Assembly (NCBI GenBank): GCA_949295505.1
Contig: CASFLH010000068.1
Span: forward strand, 1 to 38,740
Reading direction: 5' to 3'
DNA: 38,740 nt
DNA from: an uncultured Spirochaetales bacterium
Lineage (GTDB): Bacteria > Spirochaetota > Spirochaetia > Sphaerochaetales > Sphaerochaetaceae
The stretch's first letter is position 1. Each line of letters begins with the position of its first letter. The notes below the pieces were generated by a model. That model was not told the DNA's origin. It did no database searches and saw only the letters and a program-made list of their open reading frames with translations. Of this stretch, positions 1 through 8,623 are shown piece by piece. The position numbers were made by a program, and so were the translations under genes.

Positions 1-78
1 GGAATATGTTGTATCAAGCGGTATTGAGAGGTTCAGATACAGTTGCCCGTTCTCGAGATTGAGGATATTATCATTCAT
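1..78 (-). CDS. N-terminus of an unidentified protein, cut by the left edge
   Basis: The first 26 codons (MNDNILNLENGQLY...) run open off the window edge. I do not recognise the family. Reading this strand as coding is supported by a strong extended -10 promoter (TGTTATAAT) about 50 bp upstream. The best SD (GGAGGAG, 97-103) lies 18 nt before this ATG, too far for direct use. It is well placed for a TTG at 93-95 that opens a six-codon mini-ORF (MLAIQP), whose TGA overlaps the ATG in an ATGA arrangement, so translation may be coupled. The plus-strand frame here is also open but has no start signals. Confidence 0.45.
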   Translation of the reverse strand, partial: MNDNILNLENGQLYLNLSIPLDTTYS

Positions 79-128
79 GGCTGTATAGCTAGCAAGCTCC
101 TCCTGTTTATTTCTTTGTGGTTATTGAA

Positions 129-157
129 ATTATAACAGAAACGGCTTGCTTTTTCTA
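129..157 (-). promoter_or_regulatory. Extended -10 promoter of the left-edge gene
   Basis: On the minus strand TAGAAA (152-157), a 17-bp spacer and TATAAT (129-134) with an upstream TG (136-137) form an extended -10 promoter. The predicted start near 122 gives a leader of about 44 nt. Confidence 0.6.
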
Positions 158-231
158 TGCCAGAACACTTCATTTCATAAATTAATTCATTTTATTGGAA
201 GAAATTACGATACTGCACTCAGACAGCAGAA

Positions 232-255
232 GACCGCCGCTTTTTTGCGACGGTC
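232..255 (-). terminator. Hairpin downstream of the amino-acid ABC operon
   Basis: GACCGcCGC (232-240) and GCGaCGGTC (247-255) pair around a six-base loop with one mismatch. It sits 24 nt past the ATPase stop. The minus-strand tail is only weakly T-rich (TTCTGCTG), so termination is plausible but not certain; the plus-strand tail has CCCTTTTC. Confidence 0.5.
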
Positions 256-279
256 CCTTTTCTATGATGTGAGGATGAA

Positions 280-1020
280 TCAGAGGATATGATTAAGGAA
301 ATCCTGTGTTCTCTCGCTATCAGGATGGGAGAACATTTTTTCTGGCGTTCCGATCTCTATTATCTCTCCCTTGTCCATGAATACGACTTTATCGGCCGCT
401 GCTCTTGCAAATCCCATCTCATGAGTGACAAGGAGCATTGTCATGCCATCCTTTGCCAGCGCAAGCATTACATCAAGTACTTCCTTGATCATCTCCGGAT
501 CCAGCGCTGATGTGGGCTCATCGAAGAGCATGGCTTTCGGATTCATCGCAAGCGCTCTTGCAATCGCGACTCTCTGCTGCTGGCCGCCTGAGAGCTGTGG
601 GGGATGAACGTCGGCCTTTTCTGCCAAGCCGACTCTTTTAAGAAGATCCAGAGCAAGCTTCTCCGCTTCTTCCTTCTTCATCTTCTTCACCTTCATCGGT
701 GCAAGCGTGATGTTTTCCATAACCGTAAGATGCGGAAAAAGATTGAATGACTGGAATACCATGCCGACTTCTTCTCTGATTTTCCTTATGTCTGTGGAAG
801 AAGAGGTGGTATCAACGCCATCGATGAGTATGTGGCCTTCGGTCGGCGTTTCCAGCCCATTCACACAGCGCAGCATCGTTGATTTGCCAGAGCCTGATGG
901 CCCGATGATGACAACGACTTCTCCATCGTTGACTGTAAGCGATGTGTTTTTCACTGCATGGAGAATACCGTTAGGGGTAGTGAAGTCCTTTGAAAGATTC
1001 TGAATTTCAATCTTAGCCAT
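280..1020 (-). CDS. glnQ: Polar amino-acid ABC transporter ATP-binding protein (GlnQ/HisP type)
   Basis: Cytoplasmic ATPase that powers uptake of a polar amino acid with the permease just upstream. The 246-residue protein has the whole nucleotide-binding domain: Walker A GPSGSGKS (40-47), Q-loop Q90, signature LSGGQ (143-147), Walker B AMLFDEP (163-169) and H-loop H200. Length and the [11 protein letters not shown] stretch fit the GlnQ/ArtP/HisP subfamily. The ATG at 1020 is chosen over one seven codons earlier because GAGGAAAGG lies about 10 nt upstream and the protein then begins MAKIEIQNL as in relatives. It overlaps the permease stop by 8 nt, so the two are translationally coupled. Substrate cannot be read from the ATPase. 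Confidence 0.93.
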   Translation of the reverse strand: MAKIEIQNLSKDFTTPNGILHAVKNTSLTVNDGEVVVIIGPSGSGKSTMLRCVNGLETPTEGHILIDGVDTTSSSTDIRKIREEVGMVFQSFNLFPHLTVMENITLAPMKVKKMKKEEAEKLALDLLKRVGLAEKADVHPPQLSGGQQQRVAIARALAMNPKAMLFDEPTSALDPEMIKEVLDVMLALAKDGMTMLLVTHEMGFARAAADKVVFMDKGEIIEIGTPEKMFSHPDSERTQDFLNHIL

Positions 1021-1870
1021 TTTTATGCAGCCTTTCCTCAAGCAGTCCCACGAGACGTGAGAGAACCAGGGTGATGATAAGATAGATGAGTGCTACGACA
1101 AGCATCGTTTCCAGTGAGAGGAATGTGCGGGAAATATACATTCTGCCGCAACGGAGAATATCCTCAAGTGACAGCACTGAGACAAGTGACGAATCCTTGA
1201 GCATTGAGATGAACTCATTGCCGATGGCCGGAAGAATCACCTTCACGGTCTGTGGAAGGATGATGTACCTGAATGCCTGGGATCTTGAGAGCCCCAGCGC
1301 AATGGCAGCTTCCATCTGTCCCTTGGGTATTGCCTGGATTCCGGCCCTGACGATTTCTCCCATGTAGGCTCCGAAGCAGACTGAAAGTGAGAAGATTGCC
1401 GCAATCATTCCCTCGACATGGAAAAGGGATCCTACTGCATAGTAGATGAATATGAGCTGTACAAGGAGAGGAATTCCTCTGATCAGCTCAACATATACAC
1501 CACAGATCATATTGATCCATCTGCGCTTCGAGACAGAACCCAGTCCCGTGAACGTTCCGATTATGACAGCTCCTATGATGGAGAAGATCGTGACCTCGAA
1601 TGTGACCGGGGCTCCTCTGAGGCAGGTGATGAAAATCTGTCTGTAGGGATCCGGGAAGAAGAGGATCAGGACGATAGACAGGATGATTGCTCCGAAGAAA
1701 GTGAGCCTCCACGAGGTGAAGACGTGCTTCTCACCCTTTTTCGGGATAAGCACACCATCGGTCATGTTTATTGTCGTGTTTCCGCTTTTTGCCGCATGAG
1801 GATCAACAGAAATCGTGTGCTGTCTGATAGCCTCAGCCTTTATCCTTTCGTTTATTTCCTTGCTGTCCAT
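1013..1870 (-). CDS. Polar amino-acid ABC transporter permease (HisM/GlnP family)
   Basis: Inner-membrane permease of 285 residues; one gene suggests a homodimer. The EAA loop that docks the ATPase is clear at about 187-214 ([14 protein letters not shown] ... ILP). There is an unusual hydrophilic N-terminal extension of about 52 residues before the first membrane segment (about 56-72), which most GlnP-type permeases lack. The remaining segments lie at roughly 90-110, 130-150, 155-175 and 255-275. It has its own promoter rather than relying only on read-through from the binding-protein gene. It overlaps the ATPase gene by 8 nt. The SD is weak (CGGA about 10 nt before ATG). Confidence 0.92.
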   Translation of the reverse strand: MDSKEINERIKAEAIRQHTISVDPHAAKSGNTTINMTDGVLIPKKGEKHVFTSWRLTFFGAIILSIVLILFFPDPYRQIFITCLRGAPVTFEVTIFSIIGAVIIGTFTGLGSVSKRRWINMICGVYVELIRGIPLLVQLIFIYYAVGSLFHVEGMIAAIFSLSVCFGAYMGEIVRAGIQAIPKGQMEAAIALGLSRSQAFRYIILPQTVKVILPAIGNEFISMLKDSSLVSVLSLEDILRCGRMYISRTFLSLETMLVVALIYLIITLVLSRLVGLLEERLHKNG

Positions 1871-1891
1871 GATTTTTATTCCGTATGGTTC

Positions 1892-1920
1892 ATAATGTAT
1901 AAACTTGCAGTCTTAGTCAA
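1892..1920 (-). promoter_or_regulatory. Promoter of the permease-ATPase unit
   Basis: On the minus strand TTGACT (1915-1920) and CATTAT (1892-1897) are separated by exactly 17 bp. The predicted start is about 15 nt before the permease ATG. The inverted repeat at 1936-1965 lies 15 bp upstream of the -35. Confidence 0.65.
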
Positions 1921-1935
1921 TCGAAATAAGAATAC

Positions 1936-1965
1936 TTATGCATTTCAGTCGTGAAAAATGCATAA
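1936..1965. promoter_or_regulatory. Candidate operator, inverted repeat upstream of the permease promoter
   Basis: TTATGCATTT (1936-1945) and AAATGCATAA (1956-1965) are a perfect 10-bp inverted repeat with a 10-bp centre. Each arm contains the palindrome ATGCAT, and the two ATGCAT centres are 20 bp apart, two helical turns. A similar element surrounds the -35 of the binding-protein gene (2801-2829). The regulator is unknown. Confidence 0.5.
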
Positions 1966-1994
1966 AATAAGGCCATCTTGCGAGATGGCCTTAT
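1964..1994 (-). terminator. Terminator between binding-protein and permease genes
   Basis: A perfect 12-bp stem, ATAAGGCCATCT (1967-1978) with AGATGGCCTTAT (1983-1994), has a 4-nt loop. On the minus strand it is followed by TTTATGCATTTTT. It lies 17 nt after the binding-protein stop and should make that gene more abundant than the permease and ATPase. Confidence 0.8.
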
Positions 1995-2010
1995 CTTGAA
2001 GCGGTATAAA

Positions 2011-2766
2011 TCAGATGATTCCCCACTTGTCCTTGAGAGCATCGAACTCTCCATTGTCCATGAGAATCTGCAGACCTTCATTGATCATGTCGAGAAGCTC
2101 TGTGTTGCCCTTCTGGACGCCGATTGCAATCTCCTCAGCCGTGAATGGCTCGCCGGCTACTGTAAGAAGATCTGCGTAGTTCTCATTCTTGAGGACGAAA
2201 TCGGAAGCGATGAGGGAATCGCAGACCGCACCATCAAGGTTTCCGTTGAGCATATCCTCGATAGCAAGACCGATGTCATCGTATCTCCTGATCTCAACAG
2301 GATAGCTTTCAAGCGCGAAATCACCAGTTGTACCGATCTGTACGCCGACCTTGGCTCCTTCCGGAAGATCATTGATTGACTTGATTGCATCTGCTTTTGC
2401 AGAAGGAATGATCAGGACCTGTCCCTGATTGTTGATTGGAGTGGAGAAATCAATTGTAGCCTTTCTCTCCTCTGTGATTGTGACGCCAGAAGCTACACCG
2501 TCATACTGTCCATTCCTGAGACCCGCGAAAATGGTGTCCCATGGTATGTTCTGGACGACGAATGTCTTGCCGATGGCCTCTCCGATCATCGGAACAAGCT
2601 CAACCTCAAATCCTGTGAGATTGCCGTTCTCATCGATGTACTCGAATGGTGGCCATGTTGCGTCAGTTGCGAATACGTATTCTGTTTTCTCCTCTGCAGC
2701 TCCGCTTGCGAAGAGCATGGATGGCAGAAGAATCAGAGCAATTGCGATAAGTGCATATTTTTTCAT
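2011..2766 (-). CDS. Amino-acid ABC transporter substrate-binding protein (SBP family 3)
   Basis: Exported periplasmic binding protein of 251 residues for the adjacent permease and ATPase. A Sec signal peptide (KKYALIAIALILLPSMLFA) is followed by SGAAEE; no lipobox cysteine is present, a form common in Sphaerochaeta-type spirochaetes. The mature part shows family-3 hallmarks: FATDATWPPFEY near the start, GFEVEL, the IPWDTIFAGLRNGQYDG block, ITEERK, and a C-terminal NGEFDALKDKWG. SD GAGGC lies about 7 nt before the ATG. The likely ligand is a polar amino acid; which one is not readable. It is transcribed from a consensus-like promoter and closed by its own terminator. Confidence 0.92.
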   Translation of the reverse strand: MKKYALIAIALILLPSMLFASGAAEEKTEYVFATDATWPPFEYIDENGNLTGFEVELVPMIGEAIGKTFVVQNIPWDTIFAGLRNGQYDGVASGVTITEERKATIDFSTPINNQGQVLIIPSAKADAIKSINDLPEGAKVGVQIGTTGDFALESYPVEIRRYDDIGLAIEDMLNGNLDGAVCDSLIASDFVLKNENYADLLTVAGEPFTAEEIAIGVQKGNTELLDMINEGLQILMDNGEFDALKDKWGII

Positions 2767-2791
2767 TTCAGTGCCTCTTTATAGCGCTAAG

Positions 2792-2829
2792 ATTAATATT
2801 TATGCAAAAACGTGTCAATATTTTGCATA
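2792..2829 (-). promoter_or_regulatory. Binding-protein promoter embedded in an ATGCAA/TTGCAT inverted repeat
   Basis: On the minus strand a perfect -35 TTGACA (2813-2818) is followed by an A/T-rich -10 (ATTAAT, 2792-2797, spacing 15; TAATCT at spacing 17). TATGCAAAA (2801-2809) and TTTTGCATA (2821-2829) form a 9-bp inverted repeat whose centre contains the -35. A protein bound here would occlude RNA polymerase. The half-site matches that of the repeat at 1936-1965. Confidence 0.55.
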
Positions 2830-2831
2830 CA

Positions 2832-4193
2832 TTATTTGTTGTCAGCCGGAATCACTGCAATCTTTGTCCTATATACATGGATGTAGAAAAGGATTGACAG
2901 CGTTAGACCGACTGCTTCTGCGACAGTGAATGCCAGCCAGACGTTGTCCAGAACCCCGCTTCTGGCAAGGAGCGAAGCCACAGGCAGGAGTACAGCAAGC
3001 TGACGTACGATTGAGACAATCATCGCCGCATAACCCACGCCGGTTGCCTGGAATGCAGATGTAAGACTGATTGAGATAGCCGCAGGGATGAAGCAGATCG
3101 AGATGATCCTCAGTGCCGGGCGTCCGATTCTGAGCATCTCTTCTGAAGCCGCAAAGAATGACAGCAGGAGATCTGGCATGAACTGGAAGATGAGGAAACC
3201 TGCAATCATTATGAGAACAGCAATTGTTCCCCCTGTTTTCAGAGTCTTCGTCATTCTCTTTCTATTCCTTGCGCCATAGTTGTATGCGACAATCGGAATC
3301 ATTCCAGCCTGAAGGCCAAAGACAGGCATGAATACAAATGACTGCAGCTTGAAATACACGCCAAGGACGGATACGGCGGTTGCACTGAAGGCGATGAGGA
3401 TTGAATTCAGCGCACTGACCATTACTGTGCTTACGCTGTTCATGATGATTGTCGGTACGCCGACAGTGTATATCTCCTTGATGATTTTCCCTGATGGCCT
3501 GAATCCTCTGAGCGAGAGGTGCAGTTTCACGTACTTGTTCCTGCTGACAAAGTAAAGAGCTGCGATCATGGATACAATCTGGCCAATGACCGTGGCTATA
3601 GCAGCGCCTTTGACTCCCATTCCGAATCCGAAGATGAACACCGGGTCAAGGATGATATTCGTTATGGCTCCCAGCGACTGGGTTATCATAGGGTGTATTG
3701 AATCACCAGTAGCCTGCATGATGCGTTCTGCTGTTATGTCGATGAAGATGCCGAACGAGAAGATGAGACATATTGCCGCATAATCTACGGAAAGCTGAAG
3801 CAGTTCCGGGTCATCTGTGAAAATCGACAGGAACGGGCGAGTTCCAAAGATACCGAAAAGAGCGAATGCAAGCCATGTCACGATTGCAAGAAAGAAACCG
3901 TTATCGGCGGCTGCCTCGGCTTCCTGTTGCTTCTTCTCTCCAAGTTTCCTTGCCAGATAAGAGTTGACACCGACAGCTGTTCCGATACCGAACGCTATCA
4001 TAAGATTCTGCAGCGGGTATGCCAGCGATACAGCTGTCAGCGCAGCTTCTGATACGCGCGCGACAAAGATGCTATCCACAACATTATAGAGCGCCTGGAT
4101 CAGCATTGACAGCATCAGCGGCAGCGACAGCTTGGCAATCAGCCTGGGGATAGATTCATATCCCATGATATTTTCTTTGACTTCATTATCCAT
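2832..4193 (-). CDS. MATE family multidrug exporter (first of four)
   Basis: Inner-membrane Na+- or H+-coupled exporter of 453 residues with about 12 predicted membrane segments in two related halves. The opening IPRLIAKLSLPLMLSMLIQALYN and the VDSIFVARVSEAALTAVSLAYP segment are typical of the NorM/DinF superfamily (bacterial MATE). The FGMGVKGAAIATVIGQ motif ends the first half and recurs in the other MATE proteins of this window. The start has no SD (TCTTTACCGCT precedes ATG) and a CATAAT/TAATAC -10-like sequence lies only 10-19 nt upstream, so the leader may be very short. It is divergent from the efflux operon at 4278. Substrate unknown. Confidence 0.9.
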   Translation of the reverse strand: MDNEVKENIMGYESIPRLIAKLSLPLMLSMLIQALYNVVDSIFVARVSEAALTAVSLAYPLQNLMIAFGIGTAVGVNSYLARKLGEKKQQEAEAAADNGFFLAIVTWLAFALFGIFGTRPFLSIFTDDPELLQLSVDYAAICLIFSFGIFIDITAERIMQATGDSIHPMITQSLGAITNIILDPVFIFGFGMGVKGAAIATVIGQIVSMIAALYFVSRNKYVKLHLSLRGFRPSGKIIKEIYTVGVPTIIMNSVSTVMVSALNSILIAFSATAVSVLGVYFKLQSFVFMPVFGLQAGMIPIVAYNYGARNRKRMTKTLKTGGTIAVLIMIAGFLIFQFMPDLLLSFFAASEEMLRIGRPALRIISICFIPAAISISLTSAFQATGVGYAAMIVSIVRQLAVLLPVASLLARSGVLDNVWLAFTVAEAVGLTLSILFYIHVYRTKIAVIPADNK

Positions 4194-4277
4194 AGCGGTA
4201 AAGAGTATTATGAAAAATCTGATGATTATGCAAGCATGAGTTTGCGTGATGTTTTGTTTCCATGTTAACCTTTCATC

Positions 4278-5681
4278 ATGAGATATTTCCTTGCTGTGGC
4301 ATTTCTTCTTGTTCCCTCACTGCTGACGGGGACCACATTCGATACAATCATCCGGAGCACGGAGGAGACAAGTGTCCAGGCGGAACAGGCCAGGCTGAGA
4401 TATGAGTCAGGTCTTATCTCCATCGAGCAGGCTGAGATTGAGGATGGCACCTCATATTCTGTTTCAATGGCTGTGTCGCCACTGGAGAACAGAAGCCGCA
4501 TCATTTCCGTTTCGGATTTGTCATTCACAGCAACGCTTCCGGATGATGATACTTCGATAACCGCTTCAATCCCGTTCAGTATCAGTTATGACGGCAGTGG
4601 AGCGCTCGTTTCTCCCTCAGCTTCGGTTTCACATGTTTTCGACTGGGGTCTTGATGATGATAACCTCAAAACACTGCAGAATGCCTCTTCCCGCATCTCT
4701 GTAGACAAAGAGTATAGCTCTGATCTCCTTTCTCTCCGGATGAGTGTGATCAATGCAGTCAGTCAGATCCTTTCAAATGAGAAAAGTCTTCTGGAAGAGG
4801 AGGAGGCGCTGCGGGATCTCGAGAGGGAGATGGAATCGGCGCTGAGGCTTGGCCTGATGACCGAGTCTTCTTTGGCATATTTGGAGGCAAAGCTGACAAT
4901 CAGAAGGTCGGAAGACCGCATCGATATTCTCAATATGGAGAAGGATGAGCTTGCTGAACGTTACAGAAATCTCACAGGGCTTGAATGGGATGGTGTAGAA
5001 GCCATTCCGGATCCTGTTTTCCCCGATCTGTCAGTTTCGGTTTCCTCTGTACTGGAGGCAGCTGATCTATATGCACGTATTGCGGAAGAGCAGTATCAGC
5101 TGGAATTATCACGCCAGAATCCCAGACGTCTTACAATAGGCGCAGCTGCTGGCGGTAGTGCATATATGGGCGATGATCTTGGAAAAGCCGGAATCGAGGC
5201 TGGAAACAGCATTTCTGTTTCAGGTGAAGCAGGATGGGAAGGACGTGAATGGAGCTTCGGCATTTCCGGTGGAGGTACATGGGATGAGGATTACTCGTTT
5301 TATCCGGAACTGACTATAAGCGGCAGATGGAGGAACAATACGGCATCAAAAAGCGATGAGCTGACACTCCGGACACTGCAGAATGAGTCAATTATGAGGC
5401 GCAGCGAGTATCTTGATCAGAAGCGCTCCTTTGAGGAGGAGAGCAATGATCTCTGGGGACGTGTCATTTCGTGGAGACGCAGCTGGGCCGAGCTTGAGGC
5501 TGAAACTGAGTATAGCAACGCGATGCTTGAAAATGCCAGAATTCGTCTTGAGCGGGGACTGGCGAGACAGGAGGACCTTCATGATGCCCAGCATGAGGTT
5601 ATGTTGCTGGATTACGACAGGAATATTCTCCTTCTGGAAGGACTTTCCCTTGAAGCTGAGATAGCTATGCATATTCTCTAA
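4278..5681 (+). CDS. TolC-like outer-membrane efflux protein
   Basis: Predicted outer-membrane channel of 467 residues for the MacAB-type pump encoded next. It starts with a signal peptide (RYFLAVAFLLVPSLLTG). It then shows the TolC two-repeat pattern: long alpha-helical stretches (about 140-240 and 375-450; for example SLLEEEEALRDLEREMESAL and the C-terminal ENARIRLERGLARQEDLHDAQHE) with beta-rich parts between. The 'LERGLARQEDLHDA' block matches the conserved end of the OEP repeat. Similarity is structural rather than strong in sequence. No SD precedes ATG; a TGTTAACCT element ends 6 nt before it, so leaderless translation is possible but weakly supported. Confidence 0.8.
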   Translation: MRYFLAVAFLLVPSLLTGTTFDTIIRSTEETSVQAEQARLRYESGLISIEQAEIEDGTSYSVSMAVSPLENRSRIISVSDLSFTATLPDDDTSITASIPFSISYDGSGALVSPSASVSHVFDWGLDDDNLKTLQNASSRISVDKEYSSDLLSLRMSVINAVSQILSNEKSLLEEEEALRDLEREMESALRLGLMTESSLAYLEAKLTIRRSEDRIDILNMEKDELAERYRNLTGLEWDGVEAIPDPVFPDLSVSVSSVLEAADLYARIAEEQYQLELSRQNPRRLTIGAAAGGSAYMGDDLGKAGIEAGNSISVSGEAGWEGREWSFGISGGGTWDEDYSFYPELTISGRWRNNTASKSDELTLRTLQNESIMRRSEYLDQKRSFEEESNDLWGRVISWRRSWAELEAETEYSNAMLENARIRLERGLARQEDLHDAQHEVMLLDYDRNILLLEGLSLEAEIAMHIL

Positions 5682-5692
5682 GGTGATGGAAG

Positions 5693-6721
5693 ATGGATGA
5701 TAGAAGTCTTATAGAAGAACGGAACAGGAAAAGAAGAAGGAAGAGAACACGGCGTATTGTCATTGTGGCAGTGATTGCAGCTGTTATCGCTGGAGTTGCC
5801 GTGGCTGTCTCTATTCGGGAGGAAACCGTGCCTGAAACCGGCCCGGTAGTGCGTGAGACACGTGTTATATCAAATACCTATACCCAGGTGATTGATGTCT
5901 CTGGCTATGTCGAGCCATATGACACGCAGGAGACGAAGTTCCGCTCCACGGGCGCCGTGACCGGAGTGTTCGTGAAAGAAGGTGACAGGGTTCTCAAAGG
6001 TGATCTTCTCGCTTCCATAGATAATACGCAGCAGCTGGCATCCCTGCAGGATATACGAGATCAGATCGAGGAGGCCAAGCTCAACGGATCCGAGCGGGAA
6101 CTTGCACTTCTCAGGCTCCGTGAGACAAGCGCGGAGAATTCCCTTGATTACACTAATCTTTATGCCGCTTTCGATGGTGAAGTCGCTTCCGTTGATGTCT
6201 CAGAAGAGGATTATTTCGAAGCCGGAGACTCTGTCATCACGATAGTCGACCGTTCAAAGCTGAAGGCTACGGTTGAGATTGATGAGATAGACATGCAGTA
6301 TGTTCGGCTTGGTCAGGAAGCGGATCTGGTATTCGAGGCAAGACCTGATATCGTGGTCAAGGCAACTGTATCATATATCCCGATGCTTGGACGCTACACG
6401 AGCCAGGGCATTGGTGTTGCTGACGTAGAGCTTCTTATAGAGGATCCTCCCGAGGGAATCATGCCAGGCTTCACATTTGAAGGGACGCTAGAGGCAGAAG
6501 AGGATGTGACGATGCTTCTTGTGCCGCAGAATGCGATAACACGTGGACGTGGTGGATCTCAGACTGTTGATGTCAAACGCGCTGACGGCACTATTGAGAC
6601 AGTCAGCATCCGTACGGAATATCTGGGAGAAGGATTGTCCGAGCTTTTGTCAGGCAACCTGAATGAAGGTGACATCCTGGTGTATGAGACAAGAAGCCAG
6701 CTTGGAGGATTCATGCTGTGA
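5693..6721 (+). CDS. MacA/HlyD-type periplasmic adaptor subunit
   Basis: Membrane-anchored adaptor of 342 residues that links the inner-membrane MacB-type pump to the TolC-like channel. A very basic N-terminus (ERNRKRRRKRTRR) precedes one membrane helix (about 22-41). Next come the lipoyl half-domain (TGAVTGVFVKEGDRVLKGDLLASID, in two parts around a short coiled-coil region about 113-145) and the beta-barrel region (VEIDEIDMQYVRLGQEADL). A membrane-proximal domain ends the protein. The coiled coil is short compared with Escherichia coli MacA. SD AGGTGA is 6 nt upstream; the TolC stop is 11 nt upstream. Confidence 0.88.
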   Translation: MDDRSLIEERNRKRRRKRTRRIVIVAVIAAVIAGVAVAVSIREETVPETGPVVRETRVISNTYTQVIDVSGYVEPYDTQETKFRSTGAVTGVFVKEGDRVLKGDLLASIDNTQQLASLQDIRDQIEEAKLNGSERELALLRLRETSAENSLDYTNLYAAFDGEVASVDVSEEDYFEAGDSVITIVDRSKLKATVEIDEIDMQYVRLGQEADLVFEARPDIVVKATVSYIPMLGRYTSQGIGVADVELLIEDPPEGIMPGFTFEGTLEAEEDVTMLLVPQNAITRGRGGSQTVDVKRADGTIETVSIRTEYLGEGLSELLSGNLNEGDILVYETRSQLGGFML

Positions 6722-7401
6722 ACGATGCCGTGATCGAGCTTGAGAACGTAAGCCGCTGCTATGTTGTCGGTGATACTGTCGTAAGGGCTCTTGATGATGT
6801 TTCCCTCGCAATCGAGGACAGATCATTCACTGCGATCATGGGACCGTCGGGCTCCGGGAAGTCAACTCTGATGTCCCTTATCGGTTGCCTGGATGTGCCG
6901 ACATCTGGGGTTATCAGAATAGATGGCGAAGTGCTGGAAGGTATGAGCGAGGAGGATCTTGCTTATATCAGAAACAGGAAAATCGGATTCGTGTTCCAGC
7001 ATTTCTCTCTGCTGCCAAAGCTCAATGCCCTTGATAACGCAGCTCTTCCTCTTCTGTATGCAGGGGTTCCCCTCAGGGAGCGGCGGGAGAGAGCAGAGGA
7101 GATGCTATGCCGCGTAGGGCTCGCTGACAGGATGAAGCATAAGCCAAGCGAGCTGTCAGGGGGGCAGAAGCAAAGGGTTGCGATAGCCCGTGCTCTTGTG
7201 AACAATCCCTCGATATTGCTTGCTGATGAGCCGACAGGCGCTCTTGATTCTGTGACGGGGCACGAGGTTATGGAGCTTTTTCATGCACTTCATGATGAAG
7301 GTCATACAATCGTATTTGTTACGCATGACCGCTCTCTTGCCTCTGAGTGCGGACGTATTATTCCCATAAGGGATGGGAGGATTGCCGATGATGCTCCGTG
7401 A
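6718..7401 (+). CDS. MacB/LolD-type ABC transporter ATP-binding protein
   Basis: ATPase of 227 residues for the efflux operon. Walker A GPSGSGKS is at 42-49, Q-loop in FVFQHFSLLP, signature LSGGQKQR from 146, Walker B LLADEPTGALD around 167-177. The spacing and GCLDVPTSG segment place it with MacB/LolD. Here ATPase and permease are separate polypeptides, unlike E. coli MacB where they are fused. The start is GTG at 6718, overlapping the adaptor stop in GTGA, with GGAGG 9 nt upstream. Confidence 0.92.
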   Translation: MNDAVIELENVSRCYVVGDTVVRALDDVSLAIEDRSFTAIMGPSGSGKSTLMSLIGCLDVPTSGVIRIDGEVLEGMSEEDLAYIRNRKIGFVFQHFSLLPKLNALDNAALPLLYAGVPLRERRERAEEMLCRVGLADRMKHKPSELSGGQKQRVAIARALVNNPSILLADEPTGALDSVTGHEVMELFHALHDEGHTIVFVTHDRSLASECGRIIPIRDGRIADDAP

Positions 7402-8575
7402 GAATATAAGAATGGCGTTCTCCTCGATGGCCGGTAACAGACTGAGGACGTTCCTGTCCCTTCTTGGGATCATGATAGGTGTCGCTTCAGTCGTCGCGAT
7501 TCTCAATCTTGGTCGCAGTGCCGCGGAGAGCATCAGCTCGTCATTCGATGCCGGAGGCCTCGATACTGTGAGCATCATGCCACGCGGGAGCGCAAGGGAG
7601 ACAATGGTCTTTACCGAGGAATTCGCGTATCGTCTGATGGATGAGGTTGATGGGATCCGAGAAACGCTTCCTGTCGTATCTTCCGCCGCGAACATACGCA
7701 ATGGTCAGGAAATCTCGGAAGGTGTTGTTGTCCAGGGAGTGACATCAGGTTTCTTTGCTTCCAATTCGCTGGAAGTGTCCTCCGGCAGCTTTTTCAGCGC
7801 TGTGGATAATATCAACAGGCGTCAGGTTATTGTTATCGGTGCAGAGCTTGCGGATGAGCTTTTCCCTTCAGGCGATGCGGTCGGGCGCTATATCTCTGTA
7901 TTCCGCAACCAGGCAAAGAGCTTTCTTGTTGTTGGCGTGCTGGAGAGGAGGGATGCCTCGATGGGCACATCCTACGATGATGCCGCATTCATGCCATATA
8001 ATACTTATGTCCAGCGTTTCCGGCGCACGAATCAGGTCGGTACATATGTCGTTAAGACAGAGGATGGTGCAGATGCCATCAAAGTTGCTGAGGATATCGA
8101 GAATTATCTCAATGAGATTGTCGGTTCTGATTATTACCGGATCTTCAGCCCTGCGACAATCAAGGAGATGGCGGATTCCGTCACCAGCACATTCTCATCC
8201 TTTCTCGCTGCCATTGCTGCGATATCTCTTCTTGTCGGCGGTATAGGCATCATGAACATAATGCTGGTGTCGGTCGTGGAAAGGACTGGGGAAATCGGTA
8301 TAAGGAAAGCGCTGGGAGCTGCTCCGAGAATGATACGCTCACAGTTTCTTGTTGAGTCTGTTACGCTTTCTCTTTCCGGTGGCCTGATAGGGCTTCTTCT
8401 CGGTAACGCACTGAGCCTTGCTGCCGTGAGGGCAGCAGGATGGGAACTTCATATGTCCCTTTCAGCTGTCTTCATATCTCTTGCTTTCTCTTTGGTTATC
8501 GGGGTGTTCTTCGGATGGTATCCCGCTGCTAAGGCCTCGAGGCTTGAGCCTATGGAGGCTCTGGCAAGAGACTGA
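7388..8575 (+). CDS. MacB-type ABC permease (FtsX family)
   Basis: Permease half of the exporter, 395 residues from 7388. It has an N-terminal membrane helix (GNRLRTFLSLLGIMIGVASVVAI), a large periplasmic MacB_PCD domain (about 40-265), and three C-terminal membrane helices of the FtsX domain. The conserved VVERTGEIGIRKALGA and FFGWYPAAKASRLEPMEALA motifs are present. Start choice: GGAGG at 7376-7380 favours ATG 7388 or 7391 over 7373, which would place the SD inside the gene. It overlaps the ATPase by 14 nt. MacB-type systems move macrolides, peptides or lipoproteins; the cargo here is unknown. Confidence 0.9.
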   Translation: MMLRENIRMAFSSMAGNRLRTFLSLLGIMIGVASVVAILNLGRSAAESISSSFDAGGLDTVSIMPRGSARETMVFTEEFAYRLMDEVDGIRETLPVVSSAANIRNGQEISEGVVVQGVTSGFFASNSLEVSSGSFFSAVDNINRRQVIVIGAELADELFPSGDAVGRYISVFRNQAKSFLVVGVLERRDASMGTSYDDAAFMPYNTYVQRFRRTNQVGTYVVKTEDGADAIKVAEDIENYLNEIVGSDYYRIFSPATIKEMADSVTSTFSSFLAAIAAISLLVGGIGIMNIMLVSVVERTGEIGIRKALGAAPRMIRSQFLVESVTLSLSGGLIGLLLGNALSLAAVRAAGWELHMSLSAVFISLAFSLVIGVFFGWYPAAKASRLEPMEALARD

Positions 8576-8623
8576 TGTTGCCATATTCATCTTGAATCAA
8601 TAGAATCATTGCGGAGGGAACAG

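Noticed and set aside
1418..1954. Plus-strand open frame of 178 codons opposite the amino-acid permease
   Set aside because: It is rich in D, E, R and S in the antisense pattern of a membrane-protein gene, has no SD, and runs across the permease promoter. The permease frame has clear family motifs.
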